Shown here: piece after piece, positions 34,998-46,810 of the stretch
How the letters are laid out: each line of letters starts with the position of its first letter
Position numbering within the stretch: position 1 is the first letter of the stretch
Notes under the pieces: generated by a model
What the model was told of the DNA's origin: nothing
Databases searched by the model: none
The model's input: the letters and a program-made list of their open reading frames with translations, nothing else
DNA from: Coriolopsis trogii
Taxonomy: Eukaryota; Basidiomycota; Agaricomycetes; Polyporales; Polyporaceae
Length of the DNA: 64,000 nucleotides
Assembly (NCBI GenBank): GCA_020543525.1
Contig: JAHYIO010000005.1
Location: forward strand, 310,001-374,000
Direction: 5' to 3'
Program-made: the position numbers and the translations under genes

Positions 34998-36205
34998 TCA
35001 TTTGAACAACTCGAGCATTATATCCCTCAGATACACCTCCCCCGGGTTCTTCGCTTGGTAGAAGTCCCTCGCAAACTCCTCTAGCGTGTGCTTTGGCATA
35101 TCAGGGTACAGCTCGTGTACGTCCAGGTACCCAAGCTTCTTTGCGTTCTCTAAGGTGTTCTCCTTGAGAATGTGCATGCTCAACGTGTAGTCGCTCATTG
35201 CTTCCACCATGAGCGCGCTGAGTTCTTGCGGATTCTTCGCCACGAGTTCCTTCGCTGCTCTTCTCGCTTCGCTCAGCCCTTGCTCGCTCAACTGCCAAAC
35301 CGTTTGTTAACCAACGCTTTTGCAAGTACAACAAGTCAAGTACTCACATGGACACGCTTCGCCCTCAGCTGCTCGCCCTCGCCTGAAAGACGCTCCCCGA
35401 TCTCATAAGCCTCGTTCTGCGTCACTTCGTCGTCCCATATGATGACGGCCTGATTCATAGTACGCTCGTCTGCGACAACACGCGCGACATACACCCCTAT
35501 CAGGTCAAGGTTCGTGACCAGTATGGGCGCGTCTCCTGTTCCGCAAACTCTCCAAGTTGCCTCTTTGATCTGCGCCGGCACCGGAGTCCATGTGGGAAGT
35601 GGGAGGAAGGTCTGCGTCCACCAGCCCACGTCAATGAAGGTGTATCCCACACCGAGCTCCCGGACGAAATCCCGTATCGCGAGTTTCTAAACCCACATCG
35701 AGGCTTCTCAGTCAGCTCTCCTTTGTTCTGCTCTCACAGCCCGGGAAAACTATACGTGACTCGACGTACGATGTCATGCAGGCGGCGTATACCGGGCGCG
35801 CCAGGAGTCCCCCAGTCGCAAGGCACAATGCGGCGCACGCCTGCCTCTTTGGCAGCTTGGAATACGGCGCGCTGGGCGTCGAGGATGAATGCGAACACGG
35901 CGCTGATAAGGATGTCGACACCCGTGAGTACCGATTTGAGGTCCTCGGGCGGGTCATTGATGTCTCCGACTCGAATCTCGACACCGGCTGCGCGCAGTTC
36001 GTCCGTCACTGGCTTTGAGAGCGACGCCTGGCGGACGAGAGCCGCTACGCGCTACGTGGGCGAACATTCAGGAATATCCTATACTTGAGTAGCTTTGGCG
36101 GTGAGTACTCACGAAGCTCCCAGTGTTCAGAAGCCCGTTGACGACGCTTCTACCAGTGAAGCCTGTTGCGCCAAGAACGAGAACGAGAGGTGCGGTAGCC
36201 GCCAT
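34998..36205 (-). CDS. NmrA-like / isoflavone reductase-like NAD(P)-binding protein
   Basis: This is an atypical short-chain dehydrogenase of the NmrA/PCBER group, either a reductase or a redox-sensing regulator. The start at 36203-36205 is MAATAPLVLVLGATGFTG, the Rossmann GATGFTG dinucleotide loop. An intron follows NTGSF, and RVAALVRQASLSKPV supplies the R that in this family contacts NADP. VGDINDPPEDLKSVLTGVD and VRRIVPCDWGTPG correspond to the usual second half of the fold. A further intron joins LHDI to KLAIRDFVRELGVGYTFID, where the Lys is at the site of the family's catalytic Lys. The C-terminal part, after another intron, ends DIMLELFK at 34998. About 330 aa, the usual family length. 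The substrate is unknown. Confidence 0.85.
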
Positions 36206-37496
36206 GATTCTACGAGAGTATGCGAGGCTTTCACTATACCAGGGAGGCCTCCGAATGCACTTTGTGCGCTATCTCTTATGAAGTGGCGAATGTGTAAGCT
36301 TGTGCGGAGTCCCAATGACGAAGTCTCTCACTTGAGGCCGTCATGTCCCCAGGGACCCATAGTAGCGGCCCCTATGTGGGACGTGTCGACGCAGACTGTG
36401 AGTACTAATTGAATGACAGCCATTGCGTGGGTTAGCCTAACAGCTGACGATGACCTTACTAGCCCGCATTCTCACACGCGCTATACTTATGGACAGATGA
36501 TTGGGTCTTATGCGGAGGTTGGATCCTGTCGGAGTTCCGCTCTCCGTTGCCAATGTTTCTAATCGTCAGGGATGCCCCGCTATATTCCGCGACATCCTAA
36601 CGTTATGGCCCTCCGATTTTTCTTTCCATAAAATATCTTTCAACTGTCTGCTGAGTACACCACTGTCAAGTGGCCCAAGGTGCGGACCGATAGTGAGACC
36701 GTTATGCAGCCACCATCAGTCACGATGGTCACTGCGGAACGGACGGCGACGTCACGGTCTGTTGGGACCCTGCTCCTCTGTCTTGTAACTCCCTCTTCCT
36801 TCAAGCTTCTGACATTCATAACAGTTACTGCCACGTACGTCGCTCGATATGTGGACCTAACTTACATGCATGGGGCTCATGAAGTTCAGACTCTCGGTGA
36901 CGAAAGCGTCTAAGTTCTGTCACGCTAGCCCAACGCTTGTCAATCGGACTCGTTCATCCTGGTGGTAGATCGTAGACCGCTACATTCTCTTTGAGGTCTC
37001 CCGCAGCACGCCAAGCCTCCTCATGGATGGATCAGCTGCTCAGGCTCGGCCGTACATCCCGCGTGGCGAGGGTAAGGAGGAGGAGAACGAGGCACGCCGT
37101 AAGATATACGAAGATGCGCTCAGTGACCTTGTGGGTACTCTGGACATCGAGTGCATGCGGTGGTAGTTGCATTGTCATACGTTGGTCAATGTAAATCTCG
37201 CCTGGAGAACACATCTTTCGTTCCAAGTCGTCCTAAATGACGGATATTTCATACGCCGATTGTCCTATCGCGTCAGAGGTGCAGTCGCTCGTGCCTAGCG
37301 TCGATTCAAGGATATATTATGCACGGCCAACCGACATTTTGATAGCATCTCGACACAGCAGGCAGAGGGAACAGACACACAATCTACGTTGTCACGGCCA
37401 ATTCATACATGAGATGACTTCCAAGACTAGTACTTCAACTTCATCATCCAGATACCACAGCGCACAAGGTAGATTCTTTTTCAAGATAGTCCAGCA
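36206..37496. other. Intergenic, no gene recognised
   Basis: The promoter side of the NmrA-like gene and the 3' flank of the next F-box gene. Short frames, including a hydrophobic one at 37032-37226 (-), have no supporting features. Confidence 0.45.
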
Positions 37497-39382
37497 CTAC
37501 ACTTCTTCATAGACCACACAAAGCGTGACCAGTGGCGCAAGTGCAGCGACGAACTTCTCCCTCCGCTGATGACAGTATCCATCAATGCCCTCCGCGGGAG
37601 GCGTCAAGCGGAATGTTACCGTGTGTACAGGTGATCCAACAGCCTTGCGAGCGGCGAGGCAGCGAGTGGCGAAGCGCAAGAGCTTGTTGTCCTGCGCGGT
37701 GAACCCCACAACGACGAGCTTCTCTAGATCTGGACACAAAACGCTCTTCGTCGCGCCCCCTCGCCTTGTCCCGAAAGTGGGGTCCAATGCGCGGAAGATT
37801 GCGCGTGCGTACGAATGGGTATCCGATGTGTAGGCATCCTCCCCAATGACTCCAAGTCCAACCTCTCGGAGGGCAGTGAAGGTTTGAAAGAGGGCGCGCC
37901 AGTCCATGCTCGCCATACAAGATGCGGATGTAGAGATGGAAAGAGAGGTTAAGGGCGAACCCCGGAAGATGGTGCGGATATCCGACTCAAGGGATGTATA
38001 CTTGTCAAATGACAGAGTCGAATTGTTGGAGCGTTTGTCGTTGATGAAGGAGAAGCTGAGCACAATCCGAGTGGTGCCGTTGTACATGGCTTTGAGAGAT
38101 GGCGACTGCCCGGGTAAGAACGGTACGACTAGGCAGTCGATCCGTCCGTTCTTCAACCCGAGGAAGATTCCCTTCAGATGGCGCGGAAGATACTTGCGCA
38201 AACCGACTTCCTCCTTGCCTCCGCGTATAGGTATCGCAATATGAGCGGCCGTCCCCTCTGGAATCACCATCGAACGAAGAAGGTTAATGAGCATGTCAGG
38301 CTCGACCGTCATGATGATCACCCGGAGGACAGATGGAAAAGTTAGAGTTCCGGTGTGTCGAATCGGCTGGTTGGAATGGCGTACACATGAGAGGATATCG
38401 TACTGGAGATCGACGAGTTCGAGTGATTCGAGCTCCTGACAAGCCTTCAAGAATACAAAAGTGGCTCCGTATTGGATGCGATGGTTCCCTCTTTGATAGT
38501 CAGCGAATGCAGGTTTGATAGGATCGACGATGAGGCAGCGATGAGACGACGGGAAAGAGTGAGGCTATGCAACGTAGGAAATTGTTCGCGACTTAAGGCC
38601 AGCGAGCTTTCATTGTCGATACCTATGGAAGATCGGAAAAACCGAGAGACAGCTGATCTTCGGTTTCCTGGGTGCAGGAGTGGAAGGACAAGTGAAAGGG
38701 ATGTCATCATAGGATATGATAGTGCCGCAAATAAGTGCATTGATTCGGAGTCGACTTCAATGTGGAGCTGCACAAGGCGATGGGTATGGGGGGTGAGGAG
38801 CCGCACGATGACAGGCTGAGTATAGCAGTGTGTTAATTGCGTTACTCGAATGCCAAGGTCCCGCGAGCGCACGAGACCGATTTCCAAAGCACCCAGGTCC
38901 CTAATAGCGACCAGATCGCACCACAACTCTGGCATCGTGGAGGCTGCGACGAACCAGTGACGACAAACAGCTGACACAACAATCCAGCTTGTTACTCCAG
39001 TTTCCTGTATAATCTTGAATATATTGGTGAGCAGCCTCGTCGGCAGTCGGTTGATAGGACGCTCGGCATTGAACAGAGCACCGTAGCTCGCGATCTCCCG
39101 TTCCAATCGACGCTTCGTATCGAGCAGATGCAGGAGAATCGTCCCGACGGGTACATCGGGGGAGGGGTGCGAGAACTCGCCAACGGGGGGTGACAGGCCA
39201 TACAGGGGCCCTTTGCCCAGCTGCTCATATCCTCGCAGGAGAACATCATCTGGAGTGTGTTGATAGGCGGGAGCTGGGTTTCCCCTGATGGATCATGAGC
39301 ACAGATACGGCGACGAAAATGCGGTAAAATGTGGAACTCACAGGGCGCGGTTGACAAGTCGGGTGGTATATGAAGAATGCAT
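37497..39382 (-). CDS. F-box/LRR-like protein with one frame break
   Basis: This is a likely SCF adaptor. The first exon starts at 39380-39382 (MHSSYTTRLVNRAL). An intron (GTGAGT...CATCAG) joins it in frame to GNPAPAYQHTPDDVLLRGYE. The typical lead-in then follows: LLDTKRRLEREIASYGALF, and the F-box INRLPTRLLTNIFKI... VSAVCRHWFVAASTMPELW. The frame ends at TGA 38447-38449 after EPLLYS. In the adjacent frame KACQELESLELVDL, the expected continuation, starts at 38450 and runs to CVVYEEV at 37497. No room exists for an intron at the junction, so either one base has been lost (allele, pseudogene or assembly error) or a frameshift occurs. The second half keeps the leucine-rich pattern and has no further stops, which argues for a recent break or a sequence error. 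Confidence 0.7.
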
Positions 39383-39851
39383 TGTTCAGACAGCGGCAGA
39401 TAGACCGACGTATGTCAAGGATGGTGCTGCGGTAGATGGGGAGATGGTGGTCGAGGAAGGAGACGTACGATAGACGCTGTGAACGACTTGAAGACCCATG
39501 AACCTAAAGCCGGAAAGGCATGCATTACGAATCTTGAAAAAGGACGTATGGAAAGTGCAACGAAGAATATGCCTTCCGTGACCTACTATGCCACAAGGCA
39601 TTTCCGGGACGCTTCAAGAGTGTATGCGCTGGGCTCACCCATTACTGTCGCAATTCGGATCCAGAGCTATGAGAAACGTACTCACCTCCGCGCAACAGGC
39701 AGCGTCCGCTCGAGGAGGGGCCCCTCCCTTAGAGCCCGAGGGCCGGTTACAAATACAAAAGTAATCCATCGTTCAGTCGTACAAACACTGCGCCGAGTAC
39801 CCTACGACCACGCATTGTCGTACACCGCCCACGACACATCCCGACCAAGGC
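39383..39851. other. Intergenic between two minus-strand genes
   Basis: The promoter of the F-box gene and the 3' end of the bromodomain gene. No gene or element is recognised. Confidence 0.45.
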
Positions 39852-40104
39852 CTACGCATCCGCCGTGGGCACAATATGGCGCAAATGTGCGGGCACGAGC
39901 TCGACGGGCAACTTCACGATCTGGTCCAGCGGTGCCCGCTTCGCCAGCGCAAGCAAGTTCAGCCGCAGCTTCCTCAGCACCGGGTCCTCCTCTTCACCCG
40001 ACGGCGCCCTCGATGTCGTTGTCGCCGTACTCGTCGTCGGTGTCGGGGCTGCGGTAGTAGGCACAGTCGGCGGTGGACCCTCCTCCTCTTCTTCTTCCTC
40101 TTCC

Positions 40105-40136
<32 letters not shown>

Positions 40137-43121
40137 AGCCATTGTCTTCATGACGACGTCGCCATCGCCATCAGTGAGCGGGACCTTCTCGCTGTCCATG
40201 TCTTCTCCTTTCACCCTCACCAGCTCTTCCGTCGACGCAGCGGCGACGGCGGTTGCCTCTACGCTCTCCCGCTCGGACCGTTCGCGCGCGACCTCCGTCC
40301 GCACCCCAACGCCCTCCCTAGCGATCCGCGCGATCTCCTCCGCAGCGACCTGGAGTGCATACTCCAACATCCCTGCATCCTCCACCACCGCACCCTTCCC
40401 ATCCGTCCCTGCGGTCGCACTCGTGCTCGTGGCCGCATCCACCGCATCCACCTCCGCACCCGCACCCGCACCCGCACCCGCACCCGCAGCGCCAGCCTCA
40501 GCCTCCCGATGCACCTCAATCGCCCACTGCAAATACGCCGCCGCGTTCCCGCCCGGGTCCCTCGCCAGCCGCTCGTCCATCTCCCTGCTCTTCCTCTCCC
40601 TCGCCTCCCGGTACGCCCTCCCCGCCCACACATCCTCGGCCCGAAACAGCTCGTCCGGCGCGCGGATCAGCGCCGGCAGGTCGATCTTGGCCGCCTGGAT
40701 CGCGAGCAGGCCCGCAAGTGCGCGACGCGCAGCGGGGTACGTGTGCAGCGAGAGGTCGATCTGGTGCCGGATCGCGTCCAGCGCTACGTCGGGATCCCCG
40801 TCTGAACCTGCCTCGCTCTTTGGAGGCGGCGGCGGGGGCATGGGTACTGACAAGGGTACCGACGGGGACGGCGAGGAGTGGTCTGCTGCTGGTGGAGGCG
40901 TGTGAGGCGGTGTGGGCGGGAGCGTGGCAAGCATGCGTGCGGCCTCTCGAAGGACACCGTGCCGTCCGCCCGTGAGCGGGTCCACCACGTTCTCCTCCAC
41001 CCACCGCGCCACGGGCATTCCAAGCGCCCCGTATGTCGGCGGCTCGCCATTCTGCTGCTGCATCCCGATTAGTTCAGCATTGTACGACAAAAGAGAGCAA
41101 CGGAGGGAAGAGGCGGAACCCACCACAGGCTCGGACGGGGTCAGGAACTCGGCGAGGCTTCGCACGTACGCGACGCCGTCGATTCCTCCGTAGACAACGT
41201 CGCAGATGTACGCTTCTGCCTCTGCGGCCTTCGCGCTCCAGTACCCTTCGTCCGTCTCCATCTGCACGTCGGGGTCCGCCTTCGTGATTGGAGAGGAAGA
41301 GCTGCACAGCGTCTCCCTGAGATGGTCAAACAATCTCTCCTCCGACCCGAGCTCCGCGCCCATATCCTGGACCTTCCTCTCCTCCGCAAGCAAGCTCGGC
41401 AGTGTCGCGAACGTCCCAAAGTCCGTAGCCACGGGCTCCCGTGGGGTTTTCCACGCAGGCACCGTCTCCTCTTCCGCCTGTACTTCCTTCGCTCGTCGGG
41501 AGGGTGCGTTCCGGTTGATCACCCAGTGCCGTCGTCTCGTCGTGGTCGACTTGATGGTCTTTGTCCTGCCACCCGCCGTCGAAGCAGGGGCCGCGGCGCT
41601 CGATGTGGACGGTCGGGGCACGTCTTGGGCGGGCAAAATGTTGACTGGGGCTGGGAAGGGAGGCTGAGACGGGTCAGAAGGCTCGAGGGTGGGGTAGAGA
41701 GGAGTCAGGAGGGGACGGGAGGGAGCGTCAGGGACCATAGCGGATAATACGGAGAACGGATCTTCCACTACATGGGGGTTAGAGAACGATAGCGTGAGAC
41801 TTGGGAGTTACGCACTCTCTGGGTAATCGAGACTGCCATCTGCAGCCAGAGGCGGCCCTCCTTTCTCCATGCGTAGCCGCTCCTTTTTCGTACGATATCG
41901 CTTCCCTACACGAGAAAGCCGGTCAGGATGTGTGATAATGTATATAAACCGCGCGCAACGCACCTTTGATCTTCAACGCCAGCATAAGCTCCGCCCAATC
42001 CGAACCGGGCGGGAACGAACTGAGCCCATCCTTTGCCCCAGGCAACCCGCCATCGGCCTCCAGACTCTCCGAGAGCTTGCCAGGTACCTTCTTCCCCTTC
42101 CCCTTCTTCCCTCCCACCACCTGGAGCGAGGGCGACCCAGCGCGACTCTCGTCGACATCCATGGGTGTTCCCGGGACGGTCGGCCTGTCAGCGGACGTCC
42201 CGGCATCATCATCGTCCACCGCGACATGTTCGTCGTCCTTTTCGACGTCTATGTTCCAGTCCGTCTCGTATTCTATGACCGTCGCGGCGGCTTTTGTGAT
42301 GTGGTCTAGGGCATAGTTCTCTATTCGCTCGGCTTCGGTGTAGTAGATGGAGCCCGGAGGGTTGAACGTCTTCGCGTTCGTCGTAACGAGCTTGAGATCG
42401 GACTAGAAGAATTGATGGTCAGCACTTTGCATCTCACCCGCTGCAACAGAAAGGAGTGTGTTGGGTAGCATATATGCACGAAATAGGATGCGTCGACGAG
42501 AACGCGGACGCCAGTGGCGCAATGAGCGTGGTCCTCTCTTTGGAAGAGAGCCCACAGATCACTGATCGCGACAGCTGAGACTGGATAAGCCCAGCACAGC
42601 GCCAGGCCTTGAGCGGAGAATTGGAGCATGGAATGGAACGTGTATGCGCAGGGTCGGAACAAATATGATATAATATATCGGACGTACCGCAAACTCCTCC
42701 AAAGACCTGTACTTTCCCCTTTCCACCTTCGTGGTCATCGTTCCGAGGTCCATGGGGCGCGAGATGACATCGCTGTAACCGGGCACCTGGGAGGGATCGA
42801 CTGGGTGGAGAAAAAATGCATAGTCGTCTTTCCTGAACAGTAGATCAGCATATATGCGCCTAAATCATCATAGAATGTGCATGCGTACTTCTTGATTTGA
42901 CTTATGAGCCTTGTGAGGACCTCCTTGAGAGGTTTGAGCTTGATCGGACGAGGTTGTTTCTTGACAGGCTCCTCGTAGGTGAGCTTGATCTTTTTCTTGG
43001 ACTTCTGGGCCTTGAGGGCGCTGAGCGGAGGCAGGACCAAAGTAAGGCCTGAGGAGGACTTTGTCGCATGCTGCGAGCTCTCTGCGTGGTCGTCGTGTGC
43101 AAGAAACGAGGGCGAGCTCAT
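39852..43121 (-). CDS. Bromodomain protein, BRD7/BRD9-like
   Basis: This is a probable acetyl-lysine reader of a chromatin-remodelling (SWI/SNF-type) complex. The start at 43119-43121 is MSSPSFLAHDDHAESSQHAT, then a basic KKKIKLTYEEPVKKQPRPIK stretch. An intron leads into a bromodomain: DDYAFFLHPVDPSQVPGYSD, VISRPMDLGTMTTKVERGKY, SLEEFASDLKLVTTNAKTFN, the last with the conserved Asn. The arrangement HPVDPSQVPGYSDVI-RPMDLGTM resembles BRD7/BRD9. Downstream: KKGKGKKVPGKL, GSDWAELMLALKIK, KRYRTKKERLRMEKGG and a long low-complexity C-terminal half. That half has an Ala/Gly-rich stretch (about 40460-40500) and 18 consecutive Glu codons at 40080-40133. A 66 bp intron (41058-41123) has GT-AG ends, no stop and a length divisible by three, so it may be retained. 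The end is LRHIVPTADA at 39852. Confidence 0.82.
40080..40133. repeat. CTC/CTT trinucleotide tract coding poly-Glu
   Basis: There are 18 consecutive GAG/GAA codons on the minus strand inside the bromodomain protein C-terminus. Such a tract is prone to length change between strains. Confidence 0.9.
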
Positions 43122-43872
43122 TTCTCACCTGGTGCAGTCGTAGAGGTTGTCGTTCGGCGCAGCGGTCGCTTCCCGGCCGTGATTGGCTCACTCCGGCCCC
43201 GTGCACCGGCCGGAGAGGCGCTCAGCGATGCCCCGGTGCTCGGCCCTGGCTCGGCCAAATAGGCGCCAGTTGAGCCGCCGCAGCACTGCGCACGCACAGC
43301 CGCCCACAGCCAAGACCAAGACGTCATAGAAAAGGCAGGAGTCGCAGGACCTGCAGCTGGCTGCAGCCATACAACCTCCTCTGTTCTTTCTCACTCTCCA
43401 TCACCACCATTTCTGTTGGACTTTCGTTGCAGGTGCGTTAGGTCTGGCTCTCATTCTATCATCTTCTGCTTTCCATGAATGTCATCGTGTGTCCGGTTCC
43501 GCCACACTCAGGCTCAATCCTGTGCTATTTGCGGAGCGCGATACTGGAGCGTCACCAGTCACGACTTCTGTGGTTAACATTGAGGCGGAGCGAAGTTATG
43601 GCCAGTGCCCCATCACGTTTGATATGGCTCGGATTTTCCTTCCCTACTGCTGGTCGAATAGTGGCGACTTTCCGAACGCGCGCGTTGCCCACAGAGCCAT
43701 TCCGTGTATGCGACTATTCTCAGGTCCAACCCAATATCGCTTGCTCGGACGTTTGTGATGAAACCATCTTCTCTCGTCTTCCTCATAACACTCGCGGGGC
43801 TCTCAAGTGTTGGTGTATAGTCAAGAATGAATACTCACTGTTTCCCGCAGATACCCTTCCTCATACCTCGCA
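43122..43872. promoter_or_regulatory. Divergent intergenic region between bromodomain and Cys-rich membrane protein genes
   Basis: The two neighbours start in opposite directions, so both promoters should lie here. Plus-strand frames at 43475-43876 have no domain. A CT-rich run with GTTGCAG|GTGCG near 43420-43440 may mark a 5'-UTR intron boundary. Confidence 0.35.
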
Positions 43873-44608
43873 ATGATCCCAGTCACCGCCCAGCCGTACG
43901 CCACGAAGGCCCCCATCGTGGCAACCTACGACAGCAGCAACGAGAAGGGATGCCAACATAACCATCAGCAGCAAGACTTCGAAGGAGGTCCCGTAGCACG
44001 AAAGTGTCGGTGCAACAAGACACGCTCCCGTCGCATCCTTACTGCGCTCCTTCTGGCTGGAGTATCACTACTCCTGATTCTCCTCGTCTCATGCCTGTGG
44101 GACATGGCATTCAACGAAGCCTCCTGGTTGAGCACCCTGGGTCTCGCGGAGGACGGATCAGGAAGTACGTGGGCGGCCATCGGCGGTTTCGTTAAGAGGC
44201 AGTCCGATGGCTCGGGCAGCGGGAATGGCGACGTCTTCATTGACCGCAAATGTGAGACGATTCTACCTCTCCCTCCCTTGCGGATACGGGCGCTGATAGT
44301 TGTATACAGATTACTTGATCGTTGTCTTCGTTGGCCTCTTCCTCGTCGTTCTGGCTGCCATCTGTCTCAGCGCCTGGTGCTGCCGAGGTCCGTCTATTTC
44401 TCACCCCCAGCCCTTATTCACTCTCACTCACATCGCCTCAGGTGCCTTCGAGAATCCGTTGTGCTGCCCGTGTTATCTCTGTGCATGTTGCGGAGGTCTC
44501 GGTACGTTCATGTCTCTTTCAACTGGTTCCCCGCACTAATTCCGCCTAATAGCTTGCTTGGAGTGCATTGGCTGCGGCTTGTGCGCAGAAGGTATCGACC
44601 AAATGTGA
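43873..44608 (+). CDS. Small Cys-rich two-helix membrane protein, function unknown
   Basis: I do not recognise a named family. The start at 43873 is MIPVTAQPYATKAPIVATYD, a hydrophilic N-terminus with HNHQQQ and RKCRCNKTRSRR, followed by a first hydrophobic helix (ILTALLLAGVSLLLILLVSC). Introns at about 44252-44311, 44390-44441 and 44500-44551 are GT-AG and join in frame. The second exon gives a second helix (YYLIVVFVGLFLVVLAAICL) and then AWCCR. The last exons give a dense cysteine tail: GAFENPLCCPCYLCACCGGL, then ACLECIGCGLCAEGIDQM, with TGA at 44606-44608. About 180 aa. The clustered CC/CxC pairs next to a membrane helix suggest palmitoylation or metal binding, which is an inference only. 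Confidence 0.65.
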
Positions 44609-45149
44609 TCACCACGACAACAGCACCACTCCTCTGGTGATCACTATTACGCCCCATATGACTCTGTCCCACGAACCTCAACGGATACTTCTCCTGGACT
44701 CTGCCCTGAACCCTCTCGGGATATGTGGCACGATTGTTCTGATGTCGCCCTTACTCCATTTATTCTTGACGTAAATCCGAGTCGCGGTTGTGGCAGGGCC
44801 ACTGGCGGTGCGACGCGTCTACTTTTTGGACAGCTACGAACCTTGTATATGCCGCTGTGTTATTGTGCTATCGTGATGCATCACATACCCTTGTCTAGTT
44901 CTTCGTGACTCGCATGTTTCGCAAGCTCACCAGAACGATGCTGATACGGCTCGATTGTGCTGTGAAGACTCGGTACACAATAGAGTGGCCACATCGTCCA
45001 GCCTGGAGTGCAATATGAAAACGGTGTGGTGGACGATTGACAGCTTCCATGATTATCGGAGTCCACTCACGAGGCTCAGAGCGCTCTGCGCAGCATAAGT
45101 ATGATACAGTACCACCACGCGCTATGTACACCTTTCTCCCTCCACCACC
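44609..45149. other. Intergenic, promoter side of the orphan membrane protein
   Basis: No gene is recognised. The CTCCACCACCATGG context at 45138-45151 gives a strong start for the next gene. Confidence 0.4.
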
Positions 45150-46541
45150 ATGGCACCAGCACTCCTACGCCGACTGCTGGCCACAACGCTCGGCGCGCGC
45201 GACGCGTCCAACACGTCGCCCTACTTCTCCGCCCAGGCGACGTCCTGGAAGAGCCCGGACGACATCCTCAACATCCTCATGCTCATCGGCGGCGACATCG
45301 TCCAGCGCGCGGTCGCCCAGCTCGCAGGCGCCGGCCCCGGCCCGTTCTGCCCCGTCGCCTTCTCCTTTGGGTGGCTCGCGTACTCTGTCGCCGCGCTCAC
45401 CTCCGCCGTCGGCGACGGCCGCCTGCTGCCCAAACCCGACTGCCCGTCGTACGTCGTGAACGCGAAAACGGGCTACACGCGCGAGAACGCGTCCTGGGTG
45501 CTCGGCCGCCTCCTCCGCGACCACGAGACGCGCAAGTTCAAGGGCGGCTCGCTCACCATCGCCTTCTTCCACACCGTCGACCCGAACCAGGACTCCCTGC
45601 CGCACGCGCGGCGCGCGGGCGTACCCGCGCGCGACTGGGTGTACTGGTGTGGCGTCGCGACGATCCTCGCGCAGCTCGCGATCGCCGTCGTGCCCGGGGC
45701 GGACCACGGCGACTGGCTCGTGCTCATCGTCACCGCGGGCGGGACGCTCCTCGCGCTCGTCACCGGCGGGCTCGCGCAGTGGCGGGACGAGAAGTATGCG
45801 GCGCGGGAGGTGGACCGGACAAAGGGCCGCGAGGTCGTCGTGCTCACGCGTGGGAACGGGAGCACGTTCGCGATGGTCGTCGTCAGCGACCGGACGGGCA
45901 TCCGCCTCGAGGACCTCGCGGGGGGCAGGGACAAGCGGCGGACGTCGACGTCGGTCATGACGGGGACGCTGTTCGTGCTCTGGATCGTGCTGCTGCTCAC
46001 CGTGGAGGGCCTCAGTGGGGATGCGTGGTATTTGCTTGCGATTGGTGGACTGGGTATGGTGCAGAACATCGTCGCTGCTGGGGTGACGCGCACGTCGGCC
46101 GCGCTTGGGTTCCACTTCCGGGGCGGGTCGGCCAGCCAGGACGTGATCAAGGAGAAGAAGGTCATGCAGACGCTGATGAAGGCGGAGGAGCGGGAGACAG
46201 GGGTCGGACTTGCCCTGCTTGACCTCTTCTTCCCCGGCGAGCTGCGCCCGGACGAAGAGGAGTACTGGAGCAGGAAGAAGAAACAGAGGCGAGAGGAGGA
46301 GGCGGAGAGGCGAGCGCAGGATCAGCGTGCCAAAGCAAAGCTTTCCGACGATCTGGAGAAGACTCCCGCACGAGTAGATGTGAGCCCGACGCCGGTGAGA
46401 GGACGTGTGCGCAACGACACCACCGTGACCTTTGTAGATGATCCAGTGCGCCAGCAACTGTCCAATGGGAACTCACATAATCCGCGACAAGACACGTACT
46501 CCACGGTCGTTTCGGAACCGGACTCGTACACGTCGAGATGA
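45150..46541 (+). CDS. Intronless orphan membrane protein, paralogue A
   Basis: Its family is not one I can name. A single 463-codon frame starts in a very good context (ACCATGG) and has strongly biased G/C third positions, unlike the intron-rich neighbours. Residues about 40-90 are moderately hydrophobic. Then YVVNAKTGYTRENASWVLG, three hydrophobic helices in the middle (YWCGVATILAQLAIAVV; WLVLIVTAGGTLLALVTGG; LFVLWIVLLLTVEGL) and a loop REVVVLTRGNGSTFAMVVVS followed by GIRLEDLAGGR. A conserved C-terminal block KKVMQTLMKAEERETGVGLA... LFFPGELRPDEEEYW follows, then a charged, likely disordered tail. The INAK/NGS/LEDxAxGR/EEEYW blocks recur in 51700-52716. It is probably a plasma- or endomembrane protein; no catalytic motif is visible. 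Confidence 0.75.
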   Translation: MAPALLRRLLATTLGARDASNTSPYFSAQATSWKSPDDILNILMLIGGDIVQRAVAQLAGAGPGPFCPVAFSFGWLAYSVAALTSAVGDGRLLPKPDCPSYVVNAKTGYTRENASWVLGRLLRDHETRKFKGGSLTIAFFHTVDPNQDSLPHARRAGVPARDWVYWCGVATILAQLAIAVVPGADHGDWLVLIVTAGGTLLALVTGGLAQWRDEKYAAREVDRTKGREVVVLTRGNGSTFAMVVVSDRTGIRLEDLAGGRDKRRTSTSVMTGTLFVLWIVLLLTVEGLSGDAWYLLAIGGLGMVQNIVAAGVTRTSAALGFHFRGGSASQDVIKEKKVMQTLMKAEERETGVGLALLDLFFPGELRPDEEEYWSRKKKQRREEEAERRAQDQRAKAKLSDDLEKTPARVDVSPTPVRGRVRNDTTVTFVDDPVRQQLSNGNSHNPRQDTYSTVVSEPDSYTSR

Positions 46542-46810
46542 CGCGCATCATGCCCATACCTCCGACACACCCACGCGTGATCTGCAATCCTGATGTTTGT
46601 ATCTCGCCACAACCCATTGACATGTATCTATACCCTAGATGTATCGTTGACGACACCTGCATGTATGTACTTGACGACTGTATGACAACTTTGTGATCTG
46701 TCTACGCTTCCGTTTCTAGAGTCTCGCGCAGGATCGCCTCAGCGATCAAAACCATATGCGCCTCAACGCATGCTTGCTTCTATAGTATCCATTTGCGGCG
46801 TGAGTGATCC
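46542..46810. other. Convergent 3' flanks
   Basis: A short spacer between the stops of the + orphan membrane protein gene and the - Fsh1-type gene. Nothing else is seen. Confidence 0.5.

Noticed and set aside
39865..40905. 346-codon plus-strand frame rich in Ser
   Set aside because: It is the antisense of the bromodomain gene's low-complexity region; the Ser run is the reverse of the Glu tract.
45165..46457. 430-codon antisense frame and 373-codon alternate + frame over 45.1-46.5 kb
   Set aside because: These are shadows of the strongly G/C-biased 463-codon membrane protein gene; their sequences are Arg/Ala-rich without domains.
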